64,000 nt of DNA, from positions 372,001 to 436,000 of the forward strand of contig NZ_QVQT02000005.1 of the NCBI RefSeq assembly GCF_003428625.2, in the 5' to 3' direction. The notes below the pieces were generated by a model. The model was not told the DNA's origin and made no database searches. It saw only the letters and a program-made list of their open reading frames with translations. Shown here piece by piece: positions 20,335 to 28,874 of the stretch (position 1 is the stretch's first letter; the number at the start of each line of letters is the position of its first letter). This DNA comes from Paracidobacterium acidisoli. GTDB lineage: Bacteria; Acidobacteriota; Terriglobia; Terriglobales; Acidobacteriaceae. The translations under genes were made by a program, and so were the position numbers.

Positions 20335-22434
20335 ATGGCTGCCAGCAATCCTGCTGTTTCCATACAGGTCAGCGTCACACTCCAGGCCTCCACCTGCGGC
20401 GAGAAGTCTCCGCAGGCCGTCGCCTATGCCTTCACCAGCAGCGGTCGTTTCCTTACCCGTGCCGCCGTCAGCGGCGAGGGCGCGACAGTGCTTAACGTTC
20501 CCGCGGCAGGCGCCGCGCGGGAAGTCCGCATCGTCGTCGGCCCCGAAGTCGAAGGCGATCAGTCGCCCTCTCTCTCCGAGCTGACGCGCCGCGGAGCCAG
20601 CGAGCAGTTCGTCCGCATCACAGCCGACGCGAAAGTTCCTCCCGTCATCTTCGAAATCCCTTCCGAGATTCAGCGCTGCTGGATTCGTCGCTGTCTCGTG
20701 CAGGGTACCCTTCTCAAGAGCGTCATCACCGGCGGCCTGCCCGTTGACATGCCCGTCTGCGGCGCCGAAGTCCAGATCTGGGAAGTGGAGCCGATCGAGA
20801 TCATCATCCCGAAGCTCCCCATCTCCGTCATCGAAAAGCTGCGTCAGATCGTTCTCACGCCCATCGGTCCGGTCAATCCGAATCCGCCCGATCCCGCGCC
20901 GTTTACCAATGTCGCTGCTCTTTCGGCGAGCCTTCAGCTGGCAAAGCCCGTACCCACCATCGCGTCGCCCGCGCCCTCTTCTCCCGAGTACGCCAGCCTG
21001 CAGATTCTCGCTCAGACCAGCGATGCCGAATCCTTCCGTCAGGCGCTCCTCTCCAATATCTCCATCGTGCGCTCCTGGCTCTGTGAGCTCATTCCTCGCT
21101 TCGTCACCAAAACGCTGATCGCGACCACTACCACCGACCGCTGCGGGCACTTCCAGGAGCTTATCTTCCCCGGCTGCCTGGGATCGAGCCCGAATCTCTA
21201 TTTCACCGCGAGCCTCAGCTTCTACGGATTCTCTCTTTTTCTCTACGCCCCAACACCGGTAGCCTGCTACACCCACTGGGGCTATCAGTGCGGCACAGAG
21301 GTTACGCTCTACACCGACAGCATCTTTGCTCCCTGCTGCTCGCCCTGCGCCCCGGTCAACGCGGGTGAAAACTATGTCCTCTTCCGCGCCATCGGAGGCG
21401 TCGACCTCAGCTCGATCTATGGAGCCAGCCCGCTGCTTCCGTCCACGCCGCTCGGCCTTGCCGCCGGTGCCGTCGTCGTCGGAGAAGACTCGCCCTTCGG
21501 AGCCACGCTCCTTCCGCGCGTCGAGTTCGACAGCTCCCTGCTCGAAAACGGCCTCGCCAGCTACTATCAGATCTCGTATTGGGATACCACCCAGTCGCAG
21601 TGGATCGTGTTGGCGGGCGATATCTACCGCCACTACAACGAATTTGTCGGCGGACAACTGGTCACGAAGTCTTACCTCGTCGGACCGCAGCCCTCCGCTC
21701 CAAAGCCCAATCTCTTCGCCATTCCGCCGGCTCTGCCTCCGGTCGGCGACTGGGCCTATCCCAACCCGGCCAACGACCTCGCCAACGCGCAGTTTCCCAC
21801 CGCATCTCTGCCCACCGGCTCAACCCCGCCGACCTACGGGCTCTACCAGCTCAAGCTCGACCTCTTCGACGCCGCCGGAAATGAGGTCGACATCAACGCC
21901 GCGGGAATCAAATACTACGTCCCCTCCAGCGTCGAGCCGGACGGCACCATCAACACCGTCGATGCCTCAACCCTCAGCCTCGTCAGCGGAAACAGCATGA
22001 TCATCAGCCTCTACGTCGATAACCGTCCGACGCAGGCGCAGCTCCCCGCCGTTTCCACACCCGTCGATTCCACCGCCTCCGACCCGTGCGGCATCCTGCA
22101 CTACAACGGCCCTGGAGACAATGTGGATATCGAATACGTCGCCTGGCAGCCCGGCAACTTCCTCGACTGGAACCTCTACGTCGTGCGCGGCACCACCGGT
22201 ACCGTAGCCTCGCTCGCAGGCAACACCAGCGCAGGCTCGCCCGGATCGCCCGTCGACTTCAACAACACCGTCGCCACCCTCATCGGCAGCTGCCCGCAGG
22301 CCGCCTTTGGCGTCAACCTGTACTGCCAGTTCCGCGGCACTGACGGATGGAGCCGCCTTGGATACGGATACGACAGCTCGCAGTCCATCGCCTTCGCGCT
22401 GACCGTTCCGTGCCCGCAGACAAAGCCTCAGTAG
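20335..22434 (+). CDS. Large cysteine-containing protein of unknown function
   Basis: This 699-residue protein has no recognised enzyme motif, signal peptide or membrane helix. The first 90 residues look like a small beta-sandwich (SIQVSVTLQAST to VRIVVGPEVEG). The middle holds paired cysteines spaced like disulfide or metal sites: CWIRRC, then MPVCGAEVQIWEVEP, and a cluster CYTHWGYQC with CCSPC. Segments such as VQGTLLKSV and ATTTTDRCGHFQELI resemble transthyretin-like domains with a decorated strand. It is Pro/Thr/Ser-rich toward the C-terminus. The ribosome site GAGGA precedes ATG 20335 and a strong terminator follows. I do not recognise the family; the neighbours suggest a surface or phage-derived structure. 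Confidence 0.75.
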   Translation: MAASNPAVSIQVSVTLQASTCGEKSPQAVAYAFTSSGRFLTRAAVSGEGATVLNVPAAGAAREVRIVVGPEVEGDQSPSLSELTRRGASEQFVRITADAKVPPVIFEIPSEIQRCWIRRCLVQGTLLKSVITGGLPVDMPVCGAEVQIWEVEPIEIIIPKLPISVIEKLRQIVLTPIGPVNPNPPDPAPFTNVAALSASLQLAKPVPTIASPAPSSPEYASLQILAQTSDAESFRQALLSNISIVRSWLCELIPRFVTKTLIATTTTDRCGHFQELIFPGCLGSSPNLYFTASLSFYGFSLFLYAPTPVACYTHWGYQCGTEVTLYTDSIFAPCCSPCAPVNAGENYVLFRAIGGVDLSSIYGASPLLPSTPLGLAAGAVVVGEDSPFGATLLPRVEFDSSLLENGLASYYQISYWDTTQSQWIVLAGDIYRHYNEFVGGQLVTKSYLVGPQPSAPKPNLFAIPPALPPVGDWAYPNPANDLANAQFPTASLPTGSTPPTYGLYQLKLDLFDAAGNEVDINAAGIKYYVPSSVEPDGTINTVDASTLSLVSGNSMIISLYVDNRPTQAQLPAVSTPVDSTASDPCGILHYNGPGDNVDIEYVAWQPGNFLDWNLYVVRGTTGTVASLAGNTSAGSPGSPVDFNNTVATLIGSCPQAAFGVNLYCQFRGTDGWSRLGYGYDSSQSIAFALTVPCPQTKPQ

Positions 22435-22442
22435 TGCTCAGC

Positions 22443-22482
22443 CCGGGAAGCGGCTCGTTTCTCCCCGCTTCCCGGTTTTTTT
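22443..22482 (+). terminator. Intrinsic terminator
   Basis: A perfect 11-base-pair stem, CCGGGAAGCGG with CCGCTTCCCGG, has an 11-base loop and is followed by seven T residues (22476-22482). It starts nine bases after the stop of the 699-residue protein and ends 11 bases before the DUF1360-like gene. It should partly insulate the two genes. Confidence 0.9.
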
Positions 22483-22493
22483 AGCGCAGAGCC

Positions 22494-22883
22494 ATGATCG
22501 TCTTTCAGAATCTGCAATCCGCTCCGGTGCTGGGCTTTTGGGCGCGGCTTGTGCTGGCCGTCCTCGCAGTCTGGCGCATTTCGCATCTGCTCGCGGCCGA
22601 AGACGGCCCGTGGGAGGTCTTCGCCCGCCTCCGCCGCTGGCTGGGCATGTCGTTTCTGGGCCGGCTCATGGACTGCTTCGGCTGTATCAGTCTCTGGATC
22701 GCCGCGCCGGTCAGCTTCTTCGTTGTTCGCCGGCTGCCCGATCTCTTCTTCTGTTGGCTCGCCCTCTCCGGCGGCGCATTTCTGCTCGAGCGCATGCACT
22801 CTGAACCGGAGGCGCAGCCCGTCATCATCGAACGTCTCTCAGAAAATGAAAAGGAAGACTCCAGCCATGGGATGCTGCGGTAA
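22494..22883 (+). CDS. DUF1360-like small membrane protein
   Basis: The 129-residue protein has two or three hydrophobic helices. It shows the DUF1360 pattern: a first helix ending in WRISHLLAAEDGPW, then FARLRRWLG, a conserved Cys segment DCFGCISLWIA, and a final helix. DUF1360 proteins occur in phage genomes and sporulating Firmicutes, with no known biochemical role. It overlaps the following 90-residue gene by 17 bases, so the two are translationally linked. The ribosome-binding site is weak. Function is unknown. Confidence 0.75.
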   Translation: MIVFQNLQSAPVLGFWARLVLAVLAVWRISHLLAAEDGPWEVFARLRRWLGMSFLGRLMDCFGCISLWIAAPVSFFVVRRLPDLFFCWLALSGGAFLLERMHSEPEAQPVIIERLSENEKEDSSHGMLR

Positions 22884-23139
22884 GGCAAGAGCCAATCTGA
22901 GTTACTCCCGTTCCGTTGCGGTTGCAACACCCGCGGCGGCCGCCAATCCTGCCGCTTCGGCCTCCTGGCCATCCGGCAGTGCGCCTCGGCAGCTCCGCTA
23001 CACCGGACAGGCCGGCATCGTGGTCCGCGGCCCTGTTACCGGAAAGCCCTACACCTTCAACGCGCAGGATCAGGTACAGACAGTCGATCCGCGCGATGCC
23101 GCGGTCCTGCTGCGCACGCAGTATTTCCGCCAGGGTTGA
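22867..23139 (+). CDS. 90-residue protein beginning MGCCGK, unknown function
   Basis: This short protein starts with a Cys pair (MGCCGKARAN) and an Ala/Pro-rich linker. It ends in a compact domain, LRYTGQAGIVVRGPVTGK, then YTFNAQDQVQTVDPRDAAVL. The second half looks like a small beta domain that I associate loosely with phage-type head/tail accessory proteins; this is impression rather than proof. It overlaps the DUF1360-like gene, and Cys3-Cys4 could be a metal or lipid site. Confidence 0.7.
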   Translation: MGCCGKARANLSYSRSVAVATPAAAANPAASASWPSGSAPRQLRYTGQAGIVVRGPVTGKPYTFNAQDQVQTVDPRDAAVLLRTQYFRQG

Positions 23140-23316
23140 AAAGGACAGGGCCGTCAAAAAAACTCCGTCAGAGAAACACAGATCTGTTTGATTTTGGCAG
23201 CGTCTCAGTTTGAGATTCGCGGGTTTGGGAATAATTTTCCGCCAGGGAAAGGCGTGTATAGTGACCCGTGGCCGGGAGGCGCATCGATTCCGGCCCAGAT
23301 TCTATGGAGGCTGTCT

Positions 23317-24126
23317 ATGGCAGAAGAGCTCTTGCCCGTCTCAGATTATGGCTACGATCCTACTGGCGACGAAGGCGCGCAACACATTCAGATACACGGC
23401 GGCGGGGCTTTGCCCGATAGTTACGTTATTCCCGCGACTATGCTGCCGCCTGTAGGGATGCAGGGCACGGTTCAGGATCCGGGAGCGCCGGGAAGTTGCG
23501 CGGCCTGGGCGTCTGTTTATGGCCTGGCCACTTCAGCGGCTGCCAGGGCGGGCGGATATGATCCAGCTACCCAGGATCGTCAGGCGAGTCCGGCTTTCAT
23601 CTACATGGAAGTGACCGGCATCTCCGCGCCCCCCTGCAAAGGCTCGGCGTTGACTCCGTATTTCGGGATACTTTCCCGGACCGGTACACCAAACCTGGTC
23701 AGTGCGCCCTATTATGCGAACTGCCAGGAGCTGGTGAATCTCTACCATGATCCGTCGAAGCCTCCGGCAATGGATCTGGCTTTCAAGCTGGGGAGCACGA
23801 CCGTCGTCCAGACGTCGGACGCTGAGTCAATCAAGCGGACTCTTTCGGCAAATCGGCCGCTGGCCTATGGCACACGCCTGTATACCGATTGGACAAGCTA
23901 CCGTGGAGAACCGGTTCCTTATGTTGGGAACGGCAAGGTTGCCAAAAGCGGAAAGACCGGCAAAGACGTCGGCCACTGCATGATGATCATCGGTTATGAC
24001 GACACGATGGGTGCGTACCGGATACAGAACAGCGAAGGGACGCAGTGGGGCGATTCCGGATATATCTGGATGGCCTACGCGACCTTTGAAAAGCTGGCCC
24101 AGGGAAAGGCATTTTTCTACGATTGA
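23317..24126 (+). CDS. Papain-like (C1 family) cysteine peptidase
   Basis: The 269-residue protein contains the papain catalytic set. The nucleophile Cys61 is in GAPGSCAAWASVYG (family GSCWAF). His220 is in GHCMMIIGYDD, and Asn238 is in IQNSEGTQWGDSGYIWM. The Trp that normally follows Asn-Ser is replaced by Glu. There is no signal peptide and no obvious inhibitory propeptide, so the enzyme may act in the cytoplasm or be exported by another route. ATG 23317 is chosen because GGAGG lies six bases upstream. A bidirectional terminator follows. It sits after the DUF1360/MGCCGK pair with a 177-base gap, long enough for its own promoter. Confidence 0.85.
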   Translation: MAEELLPVSDYGYDPTGDEGAQHIQIHGGGALPDSYVIPATMLPPVGMQGTVQDPGAPGSCAAWASVYGLATSAAARAGGYDPATQDRQASPAFIYMEVTGISAPPCKGSALTPYFGILSRTGTPNLVSAPYYANCQELVNLYHDPSKPPAMDLAFKLGSTTVVQTSDAESIKRTLSANRPLAYGTRLYTDWTSYRGEPVPYVGNGKVAKSGKTGKDVGHCMMIIGYDDTMGAYRIQNSEGTQWGDSGYIWMAYATFEKLAQGKAFFYD

Positions 24127-24176
24127 CCCGCTTCCACAATCCTGCCGTCAGCGATGTTGTTTCTTCCACACGTACA

Positions 24177-24203
24177 AAAGCCGCGTCGTCATGACGCGGC
24201 TTT
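24177..24203. terminator. Bidirectional intrinsic terminator
   Basis: A perfect 11-base-pair stem, AAAGCCGCGTC with GACGCGGCTTT, encloses the loop GTCAT. Its A and T flanks work in both directions. It sits between the convergent papain-like peptidase and tatA genes. Confidence 0.85.
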
Positions 24204-24280
24204 CAGGATTTGCAGGCACTGATACACCTCAGCAGAAAGATGCCGGGTTGGAGCCGTTGCACTCCCCGCCTGAAACTGCG

Positions 24281-24496
24281 TTACTTCGTCTGCGCGGTGG
24301 TCGCATCCGTGGTGCGCGTCGCGTTGTTGTCCTGCTTCGCAGCGCTGTCACCCTCACCCTTGATGCCATCCTTGAAGCCGCGGAACGCTTCACCCAGGCC
24401 TTTGCCCAGTCCGGGCAGCTTGCTCGGTCCAAAAATCAGAAGAGCAATAGCGAAGATGATCAGCAGATGAGTTGGTGTAAAAAGATTATCCAGCAT
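24281..24496 (-). CDS. tatA: Twin-arginine translocase subunit TatA
   Basis: The 71-residue protein has one N-terminal membrane helix (THLLIIFAIALLIFG) and the conserved FGPSKLPGLGKGLGEAFRGF amphipathic helix. A charged, Thr/Ala-rich tail follows. Size and motif match TatA/TatE, the pore-forming subunit that moves folded proteins across the inner membrane. tatB and tatC are not adjacent, which is common for stand-alone tatA genes. Confidence 0.94.
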   Translation of the reverse strand: MLDNLFTPTHLLIIFAIALLIFGPSKLPGLGKGLGEAFRGFKDGIKGEGDSAAKQDNNATRTTDATTAQTK

Positions 24497-24639
24497 GTGG
24501 TTTCTCCCGGAGCCGGTTCCCCGCCGCGGCCCAGCCGCCGGCGAAAAGCCATCCCCGCTTTGTTATTTATTGTCGCATAGAAGCGGGGTGCTCAGCGGAA
24601 GTACGAAGCCGAGGGGCCTCCGGTTTTCTTCGCACCCTC

Positions 24640-26520
24640 TTATCCCCGATCCAGGTACCACGGAATATTGATCACAACGATCCGCCGGCTGCCGCGCAGC
24701 AGCAGCATCAGCTTCAGTACATTGGCGCGCTGGTTATGCAACAGGTTCTCCCACCAGTGCTTTACCACCAGCTCCGGCACCAGAACCGCAATCTGGCGGC
24801 TCTCGTCCTGCTTTTCCGCCTGCAGCACAAACTCCATCAGCGGCTGAAGAACAAACCGGTACGGCGATTTCAGCGTCACCAGCTTCGGCTCGGTCAGCTT
24901 CGCCTTCCGGATCGGCTCCAGCACCTCGGTATTCCAGTCGTCGCAGATGCTTCGCCCCGTCTCGCCCGCCTCTGTGCTGTCGACGTGCACGGCGATCACC
25001 TCCTGCGACATCATCAGCGCGAAGCGCAGCCCCTTTTCGGTGATCCTGCTCCACCGGTCCAGCGGAATAATCACCAGCGGCGGCCGCAGATTGTCGACCC
25101 GGAGCGGCTCATGGCTCGCCGTCTCCGCCGCGACCTTCCGGTAGTGCTTGTGCACCGCCATCATGACCAGGATCAGACAGGGAATCAGCAGCGCCGTCAC
25201 CCACGCTCCGGCGACAAACTTCGCCACCAGCACCACCAGCAGCGTGATCCCCGTGGCGACCGCGCCCAGTCCGTTGATGCACATGCGCGCCGTCGATCCT
25301 TTGCCCTTGTTGCGCCTCCAGTGCATCACCATGCCCGCCTGCGACAGCGTAAAGGCCAGGAACGCCCCGATCGCATACAGCGGAATCAGCCTGTCCGTAA
25401 CGCCGCCGAAGAGAATCAGCAGTGTCGCGGTAAAGCCCACCAGGGCGATGATGCCGTGCGAATACAGCAGCCTGCGTCCGCGCAGAATAAACACGTGCGG
25501 CAGATAGTTTTTAAGAGCGATCGCCCGCGTCAGCCGCGGAAAATCCGCAAACGCCGTGTTCGCGGAAAGCGCCAGCACCAGCAGAATCGACCCGATGGTG
25601 ACGTAATAGAACCATCCGCGCCCGGCCACCGCCGCCGTAAGCTGCGAAAGCACGCTCTGGTAGCCCGTTCCCGTCGGGTCCGTCGCGCCGATGCCGTAGA
25701 ACCGGCACAGCCCGGCAATGCCCGCAAGCAGCACCAGTAGCAGGGCAATAATGATGGTGAGCGACCGCTTCGCATTCTTCGTCGTCGGCTCGCGAAACGC
25801 CATCACGCCGTTGCTCACCGCTTCCACGCCCGTCATTGCCGTGCAGCCGCTCGAAAAGACCTTCAGCAGCAGCCACAGCGTCAGTGCTTCGGTGGCAGGA
25901 GGCAGCTTCGGCGGCGCATCCACCGGCGCCGGATGCCCGCCCGTGACCACCACGTGGAAGAAGCCCAGCCCGATCACCACAATCATCGTGCCGATAAACA
26001 GATAGGTGGGAATCAGGAAGACCAGCCCCGTATCGTGCACGCCCCGCAGGTTCACCAGCGTCAGCAGCACCAGTATCCCCAGACAGATCGCCAGTGTGTG
26101 AGGCTGCAGCGACGGCACCGCGGAGATCAGAGCGCCCACTCCGGCGGATATGCCCACCGCCGCCGTCAGCACGTAGTCGATCATCAGTGCCGCCGCGGCC
26201 AGCAGTCCTGCTCCGTCGCCCAGGTTCTCGCTCGCCACCGTGAACGAGCCGCCGCCGTGCGGATACGCCTCGATCGTCTGGCTGTATGAGAAATAGAGAA
26301 TCACCAGCAGAATCAGAATCGCCGCGGTGATCGGCACAATCTCCCGCACGCCCATCAGGCCAAGCGGAATCAGCAGGGTCAGCGCCGCTTCCGGCCCGTA
26401 GGCCGCGGAGCTCAGTGCATCGAGGCCGAAGATCGGAATGCCCGCGGCAGGTCCGATACACTCAGCGCGTTCCTCTGACGTCGCCAGCGGACGTCCAAAC
26501 AGCAGGTCAGCAATCTGCAT
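24640..26520 (-). CDS. APC-superfamily permease, KimA/KUP-like (probable potassium importer)
   Basis: This 626-residue protein has about 12 membrane helices followed by a soluble domain of about 150 residues. Features of the KimA (YdaO) group are the start FGLDALSSAAYGPEAAL, SQTIEAYPHGGGSFTVASEN, and the C-terminal cytosolic domain with PLDRWSRITEKGLRFALMMS. KimA imports K+ with protons and is shut by c-di-AMP in Firmicutes; whether that applies here is unknown. The gene is 14 bases downstream of the esterase gene on the same strand. I see no ydaO-type riboswitch in the short gap. Confidence 0.82.
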   Translation of the reverse strand: MQIADLLFGRPLATSEERAECIGPAAGIPIFGLDALSSAAYGPEAALTLLIPLGLMGVREIVPITAAILILLVILYFSYSQTIEAYPHGGGSFTVASENLGDGAGLLAAAALMIDYVLTAAVGISAGVGALISAVPSLQPHTLAICLGILVLLTLVNLRGVHDTGLVFLIPTYLFIGTMIVVIGLGFFHVVVTGGHPAPVDAPPKLPPATEALTLWLLLKVFSSGCTAMTGVEAVSNGVMAFREPTTKNAKRSLTIIIALLLVLLAGIAGLCRFYGIGATDPTGTGYQSVLSQLTAAVAGRGWFYYVTIGSILLVLALSANTAFADFPRLTRAIALKNYLPHVFILRGRRLLYSHGIIALVGFTATLLILFGGVTDRLIPLYAIGAFLAFTLSQAGMVMHWRRNKGKGSTARMCINGLGAVATGITLLVVLVAKFVAGAWVTALLIPCLILVMMAVHKHYRKVAAETASHEPLRVDNLRPPLVIIPLDRWSRITEKGLRFALMMSQEVIAVHVDSTEAGETGRSICDDWNTEVLEPIRKAKLTEPKLVTLKSPYRFVLQPLMEFVLQAEKQDESRQIAVLVPELVVKHWWENLLHNQRANVLKLMLLLRGSRRIVVINIPWYLDRG

Positions 26521-26534
26521 AAATCAGTTCGAGC

Positions 26535-27638
26535 TTAATTCCCGCCGGCCGCTTCGCCGAGTTGTTTTTCGAAGAATCCTGCCATGATCCCGTTGGCTTC
26601 ATTCGTCTCCGGCAGCGTCGGGTCATACCAGAACGCATGCGTCAGCCCCTCGAAGACCACCAGCCGCGCATCGTCTCCCGCCCGCAGAAACGCCCGGTGC
26701 AGAATCGTCGTCCCGCTCAGCAGAATATCGCGGCCGCTGGTGATAAACAGCGAAGGAGGCAGGCCGTGCAGATCGGCAAAGACCGGCGACAGAACCGGAT
26801 CGCGCGCATCGGTGCTGCCGACATACTGCGTGTCATGCGACCCCGGCTTCGGCGCATCCAGATGCCCCGAAAGGCCGCCCAGCGCATACATCGCCCACGA
26901 ATCGCCGTCGCGCGAAAAATCGCCCATCCCCGAGAAGACGCCCAGCGCGGCCGGCATCGGCAGGTGCAGCTCCTTCAGCTTCACCGCCACCTCCGCCGTC
27001 AGAATCGCTCCCGCCGAGGTCCCGTAAATCGCAATATGTTCCGGCTTGTACGTCTTCAGCAGTTCCTTATAGATGGCGACCGAATCGTCCACCGCCGCCG
27101 GAAAGGGATGCTCCGGCGCCAGCCGGTACAGTGCAGCCACCACCTTCGTGCGGGTCAGGTACGCAATCGGGATCGACTCGTTCAGCGAGCCCGAGTCGGA
27201 ATTGAAGCCGCCGCCATGCAGGTTCAGCAGAACGCGGTCGCGGTTCCCCTCCGGCGTCGTCAGCGGCGTCACCACATGCACCGGAACCCCGGCCATCGTG
27301 CTCTCTTCCACGTTCACCGGGCAGAGCTTTTTCCATGCCTCGGCGTTTTTCACCTGATACGCGTCCGTCTTTGCCCGGCGTTCGGCCAGCGTCTCCGGAA
27401 CCGCCGCATCGGACACCTGGCGCCCCAGCCGCCTCTGCGCCTCCGGACTGATCGTCTTCGGAACAGGAATGACGCGGGTAATATGCGCCGTGCCGTCGGC
27501 GTCGATGTAGCTCGTGTCCTTCTGTGGCGCTTCCGCCTGTGTCGTTCCGGAAGCCTGAGTGGCCTGCAAAGCGGCTGCGCCGGCCGGCGCCAGGGCAACC
27601 AGCGCTGAGAGCAAAGCGGCGGAGAGGAGTCTCATCAT
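26535..27638 (-). CDS. Secreted alpha/beta hydrolase, hormone-sensitive-lipase (HSL) family
   Basis: The 367-residue esterase has an N-terminal signal peptide (MMRLLSAALLSALVALAPAG). It shows the HSL family signature HGGGF in the oxyanion hole and the nucleophile Ser in YGTSAGAILTAE. The Asp lies in SGRDILLSGT and the His in FEGLTHAFWYDP. It would hydrolyse short-chain acyl esters in the periplasm or outside. The start ATG 27638 has GGAGAA upstream. It is followed closely by the KimA-like permease, an unusual pairing. Confidence 0.9.
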   Translation of the reverse strand: MMRLLSAALLSALVALAPAGAAALQATQASGTTQAEAPQKDTSYIDADGTAHITRVIPVPKTISPEAQRRLGRQVSDAAVPETLAERRAKTDAYQVKNAEAWKKLCPVNVEESTMAGVPVHVVTPLTTPEGNRDRVLLNLHGGGFNSDSGSLNESIPIAYLTRTKVVAALYRLAPEHPFPAAVDDSVAIYKELLKTYKPEHIAIYGTSAGAILTAEVAVKLKELHLPMPAALGVFSGMGDFSRDGDSWAMYALGGLSGHLDAPKPGSHDTQYVGSTDARDPVLSPVFADLHGLPPSLFITSGRDILLSGTTILHRAFLRAGDDARLVVFEGLTHAFWYDPTLPETNEANGIMAGFFEKQLGEAAGGN

Positions 27639-27683
27639 GGTTCTCCGATATCGTCAATGAAGCTGCGAAAGAACAATAACAGA

Positions 27684-27714
27684 GACTGCACTTTAACAGG
27701 GACTGCACTTTAAC
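27684..27714. repeat. Short direct repeat upstream of the esterase
   Basis: GACTGCACTTTAAC occurs at 27684-27697 and again at 27701-27714, a 17-base period. A partial third copy (GAGACTGC) follows. It lies about 45 bases upstream of the esterase start, on the side of its promoter. It could be a regulator site; no known consensus was recognised. Confidence 0.5.
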
Positions 27715-27787
27715 GGAGACTGCCGGGTACCCCATCTTCGCCGCCCGTTTTTGGCGGCTAAGACGGGATAAGAGTTTCACTTTGGAT

Positions 27788-27813
27788 CAGGGCGCCGCTT
27801 CAGCCGTGCCCTG
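27788..27813. repeat. TTCA-loop hairpin repeat (diverged copy)
   Basis: CAGGGC...GCTTCAGC...GCCCTG forms an imperfect hairpin around a TTCA loop. It is followed by a second short GGGCTTCAGCCTCTG motif at 27831-27845. The sequence resembles the better copies near 30.4, 35.96 and 38.5 kb. Confidence 0.5.
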
Positions 27814-27919
27814 ACAGCCTCAAACTACACGGGCTTCAGCCTCTGTTTAACTTTGGAAATGCAGGGTATAAATCCGGAAACAGGCACTCCATCGATAAAG
27901 GATAGTTCCGGTCCGGTTC

Positions 27920-28048
27920 TCAGACCGCGCTGAGCAGCAGCAGAAGCACCGCGACCACCGTCGCCGCCTGGTAGACGTATTGAGACGGATCGCTGCTGAA
28001 CCGCGTGCGGACGGATGGTTCGCGTGTGACAGTTTTCAGGAAACTCAT
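27920..28048 (-). CDS. Small single-span membrane protein, unknown function
   Basis: This 42-residue product starts MSFLKTVTREPSVRTRF and ends in one hydrophobic segment (YQAATVVAVLLLLLSAV). A purine-rich stretch (AGGGGGG) precedes the ATG at 28048. A longer frame upstream exists but reads like non-coding sequence. Small proteins with a polar N-terminus and a C-terminal anchor are often missed in annotation. Support here is the ribosome site and the clean membrane helix. Confidence 0.5.
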   Translation of the reverse strand: MSFLKTVTREPSVRTRFSSDPSQYVYQAATVVAVLLLLLSAV

Positions 28049-28316
28049 CTCTGCCCCCCTGCTGGAAATTCCCGGATGATTCGTTTCAGGCCGCCCGCCG
28101 GTCTCATCCGCTGCTGATGGAACGTCTGAAATCCCTCTCCGGATTCCGGAAAGGGAATCTCGATATTCCTCTGGACGTATTGTCGGCAGAAACAGCGCAG
28201 ACTCCAACAAAAAGTTTTCCGAAATGGTGATTCTTAAGTAATCATCCGTACCAAAGCCGTCGCTTCGTCCTGTTGCCGCCGTCGAAAGCCTCCGTCTCAG
28301 CCCGCACCGGTCTCGT

Positions 28317-28324
28317 TATAAAAT
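28317..28324 (+). promoter_or_regulatory. -10-like box of a leaderless-type promoter
   Basis: TATAAAAT ends seven bases before the ATG at 28332. No ribosome-binding site is visible between them. Transcription would begin at or next to the start codon. Confidence 0.4.
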
Positions 28325-28331
28325 CGGCGTC

Positions 28332-28874
28332 ATGGCGAACGAACCCCAGCAGCCGGAACCCTCTTTTTTGAGCGGCAACCATGCCTCCCCGGAACGGCCG
28401 TCGCGGCTGCCCTGGATACTCGCCGGCGTAGTCGTCCTCATCGTGGCCGGCGCGCTCATTCTGCTCGGCCATCGCGCCCAGCCAGCCAATCCCGGCGGAG
28501 CTGGCCTGGCCCCGCCCGACCCCTACGCCGCCAGTCTGTCCCTCAGCCATCTCCAGATGAGTCAGGCAGATACGCGCGTCGGGGGCCAGACCACCTATAT
28601 TGATGGTCAGATCGCCAATAACGGCAACAAAACCCTCTCCGGCGTCACCATTCAGGTCGCCTTCCGCGACTTCACAAATCAGCTCACGCAGAAAGAGACC
28701 ATGTCTCTCAGTCTCATCCGCACCCGCGAGCCCTACGTCGATACCGAGCCCGTCAGCGCCGCGCCCATCCACCCCGGAGACACCCGCGACTTCCGTCTCA
28801 TCTTCGATCACGTCTCGCAGGACTGGAACCAGCAGGTGCCTGAGATTCGTGTCATTTCCGTTACCTCCCGTTAA
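28332..28874 (+). CDS. Membrane-anchored DUF2393-like protein
   Basis: The 180-residue protein has a polar N-terminus, one membrane helix (LPWILAGVVVLIVAGALILL) and an outside beta-rich domain. The latter carries the FxLYD/DUF2393 pattern: YIDGQIANNGNKTLSGVTIQ, then VSAAPIHPGDTRDFRLIFDH. Such domains are thought to sit in the periplasm, with unknown partners. The nearest upstream gene is the divergent small membrane protein. A TATAAAAT box seven bases before ATG suggests a leaderless transcript. Confidence 0.72.
   Translation: MANEPQQPEPSFLSGNHASPERPSRLPWILAGVVVLIVAGALILLGHRAQPANPGGAGLAPPDPYAASLSLSHLQMSQADTRVGGQTTYIDGQIANNGNKTLSGVTIQVAFRDFTNQLTQKETMSLSLIRTREPYVDTEPVSAAPIHPGDTRDFRLIFDHVSQDWNQQVPEIRVISVTSR

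Noticed and set aside
24736-25740. Open frame of about 330 codons on the plus strand
   Set aside because: It is antisense to the KimA-like permease and consists of His/Gln/Arg-rich sequence typical of the shadow of a high-GC gene.
26521-26534. ydaO (c-di-AMP) riboswitch before the KimA-like gene
   Set aside because: The gap is only 14 bases, and nothing in the esterase upstream region resembles the riboswitch.
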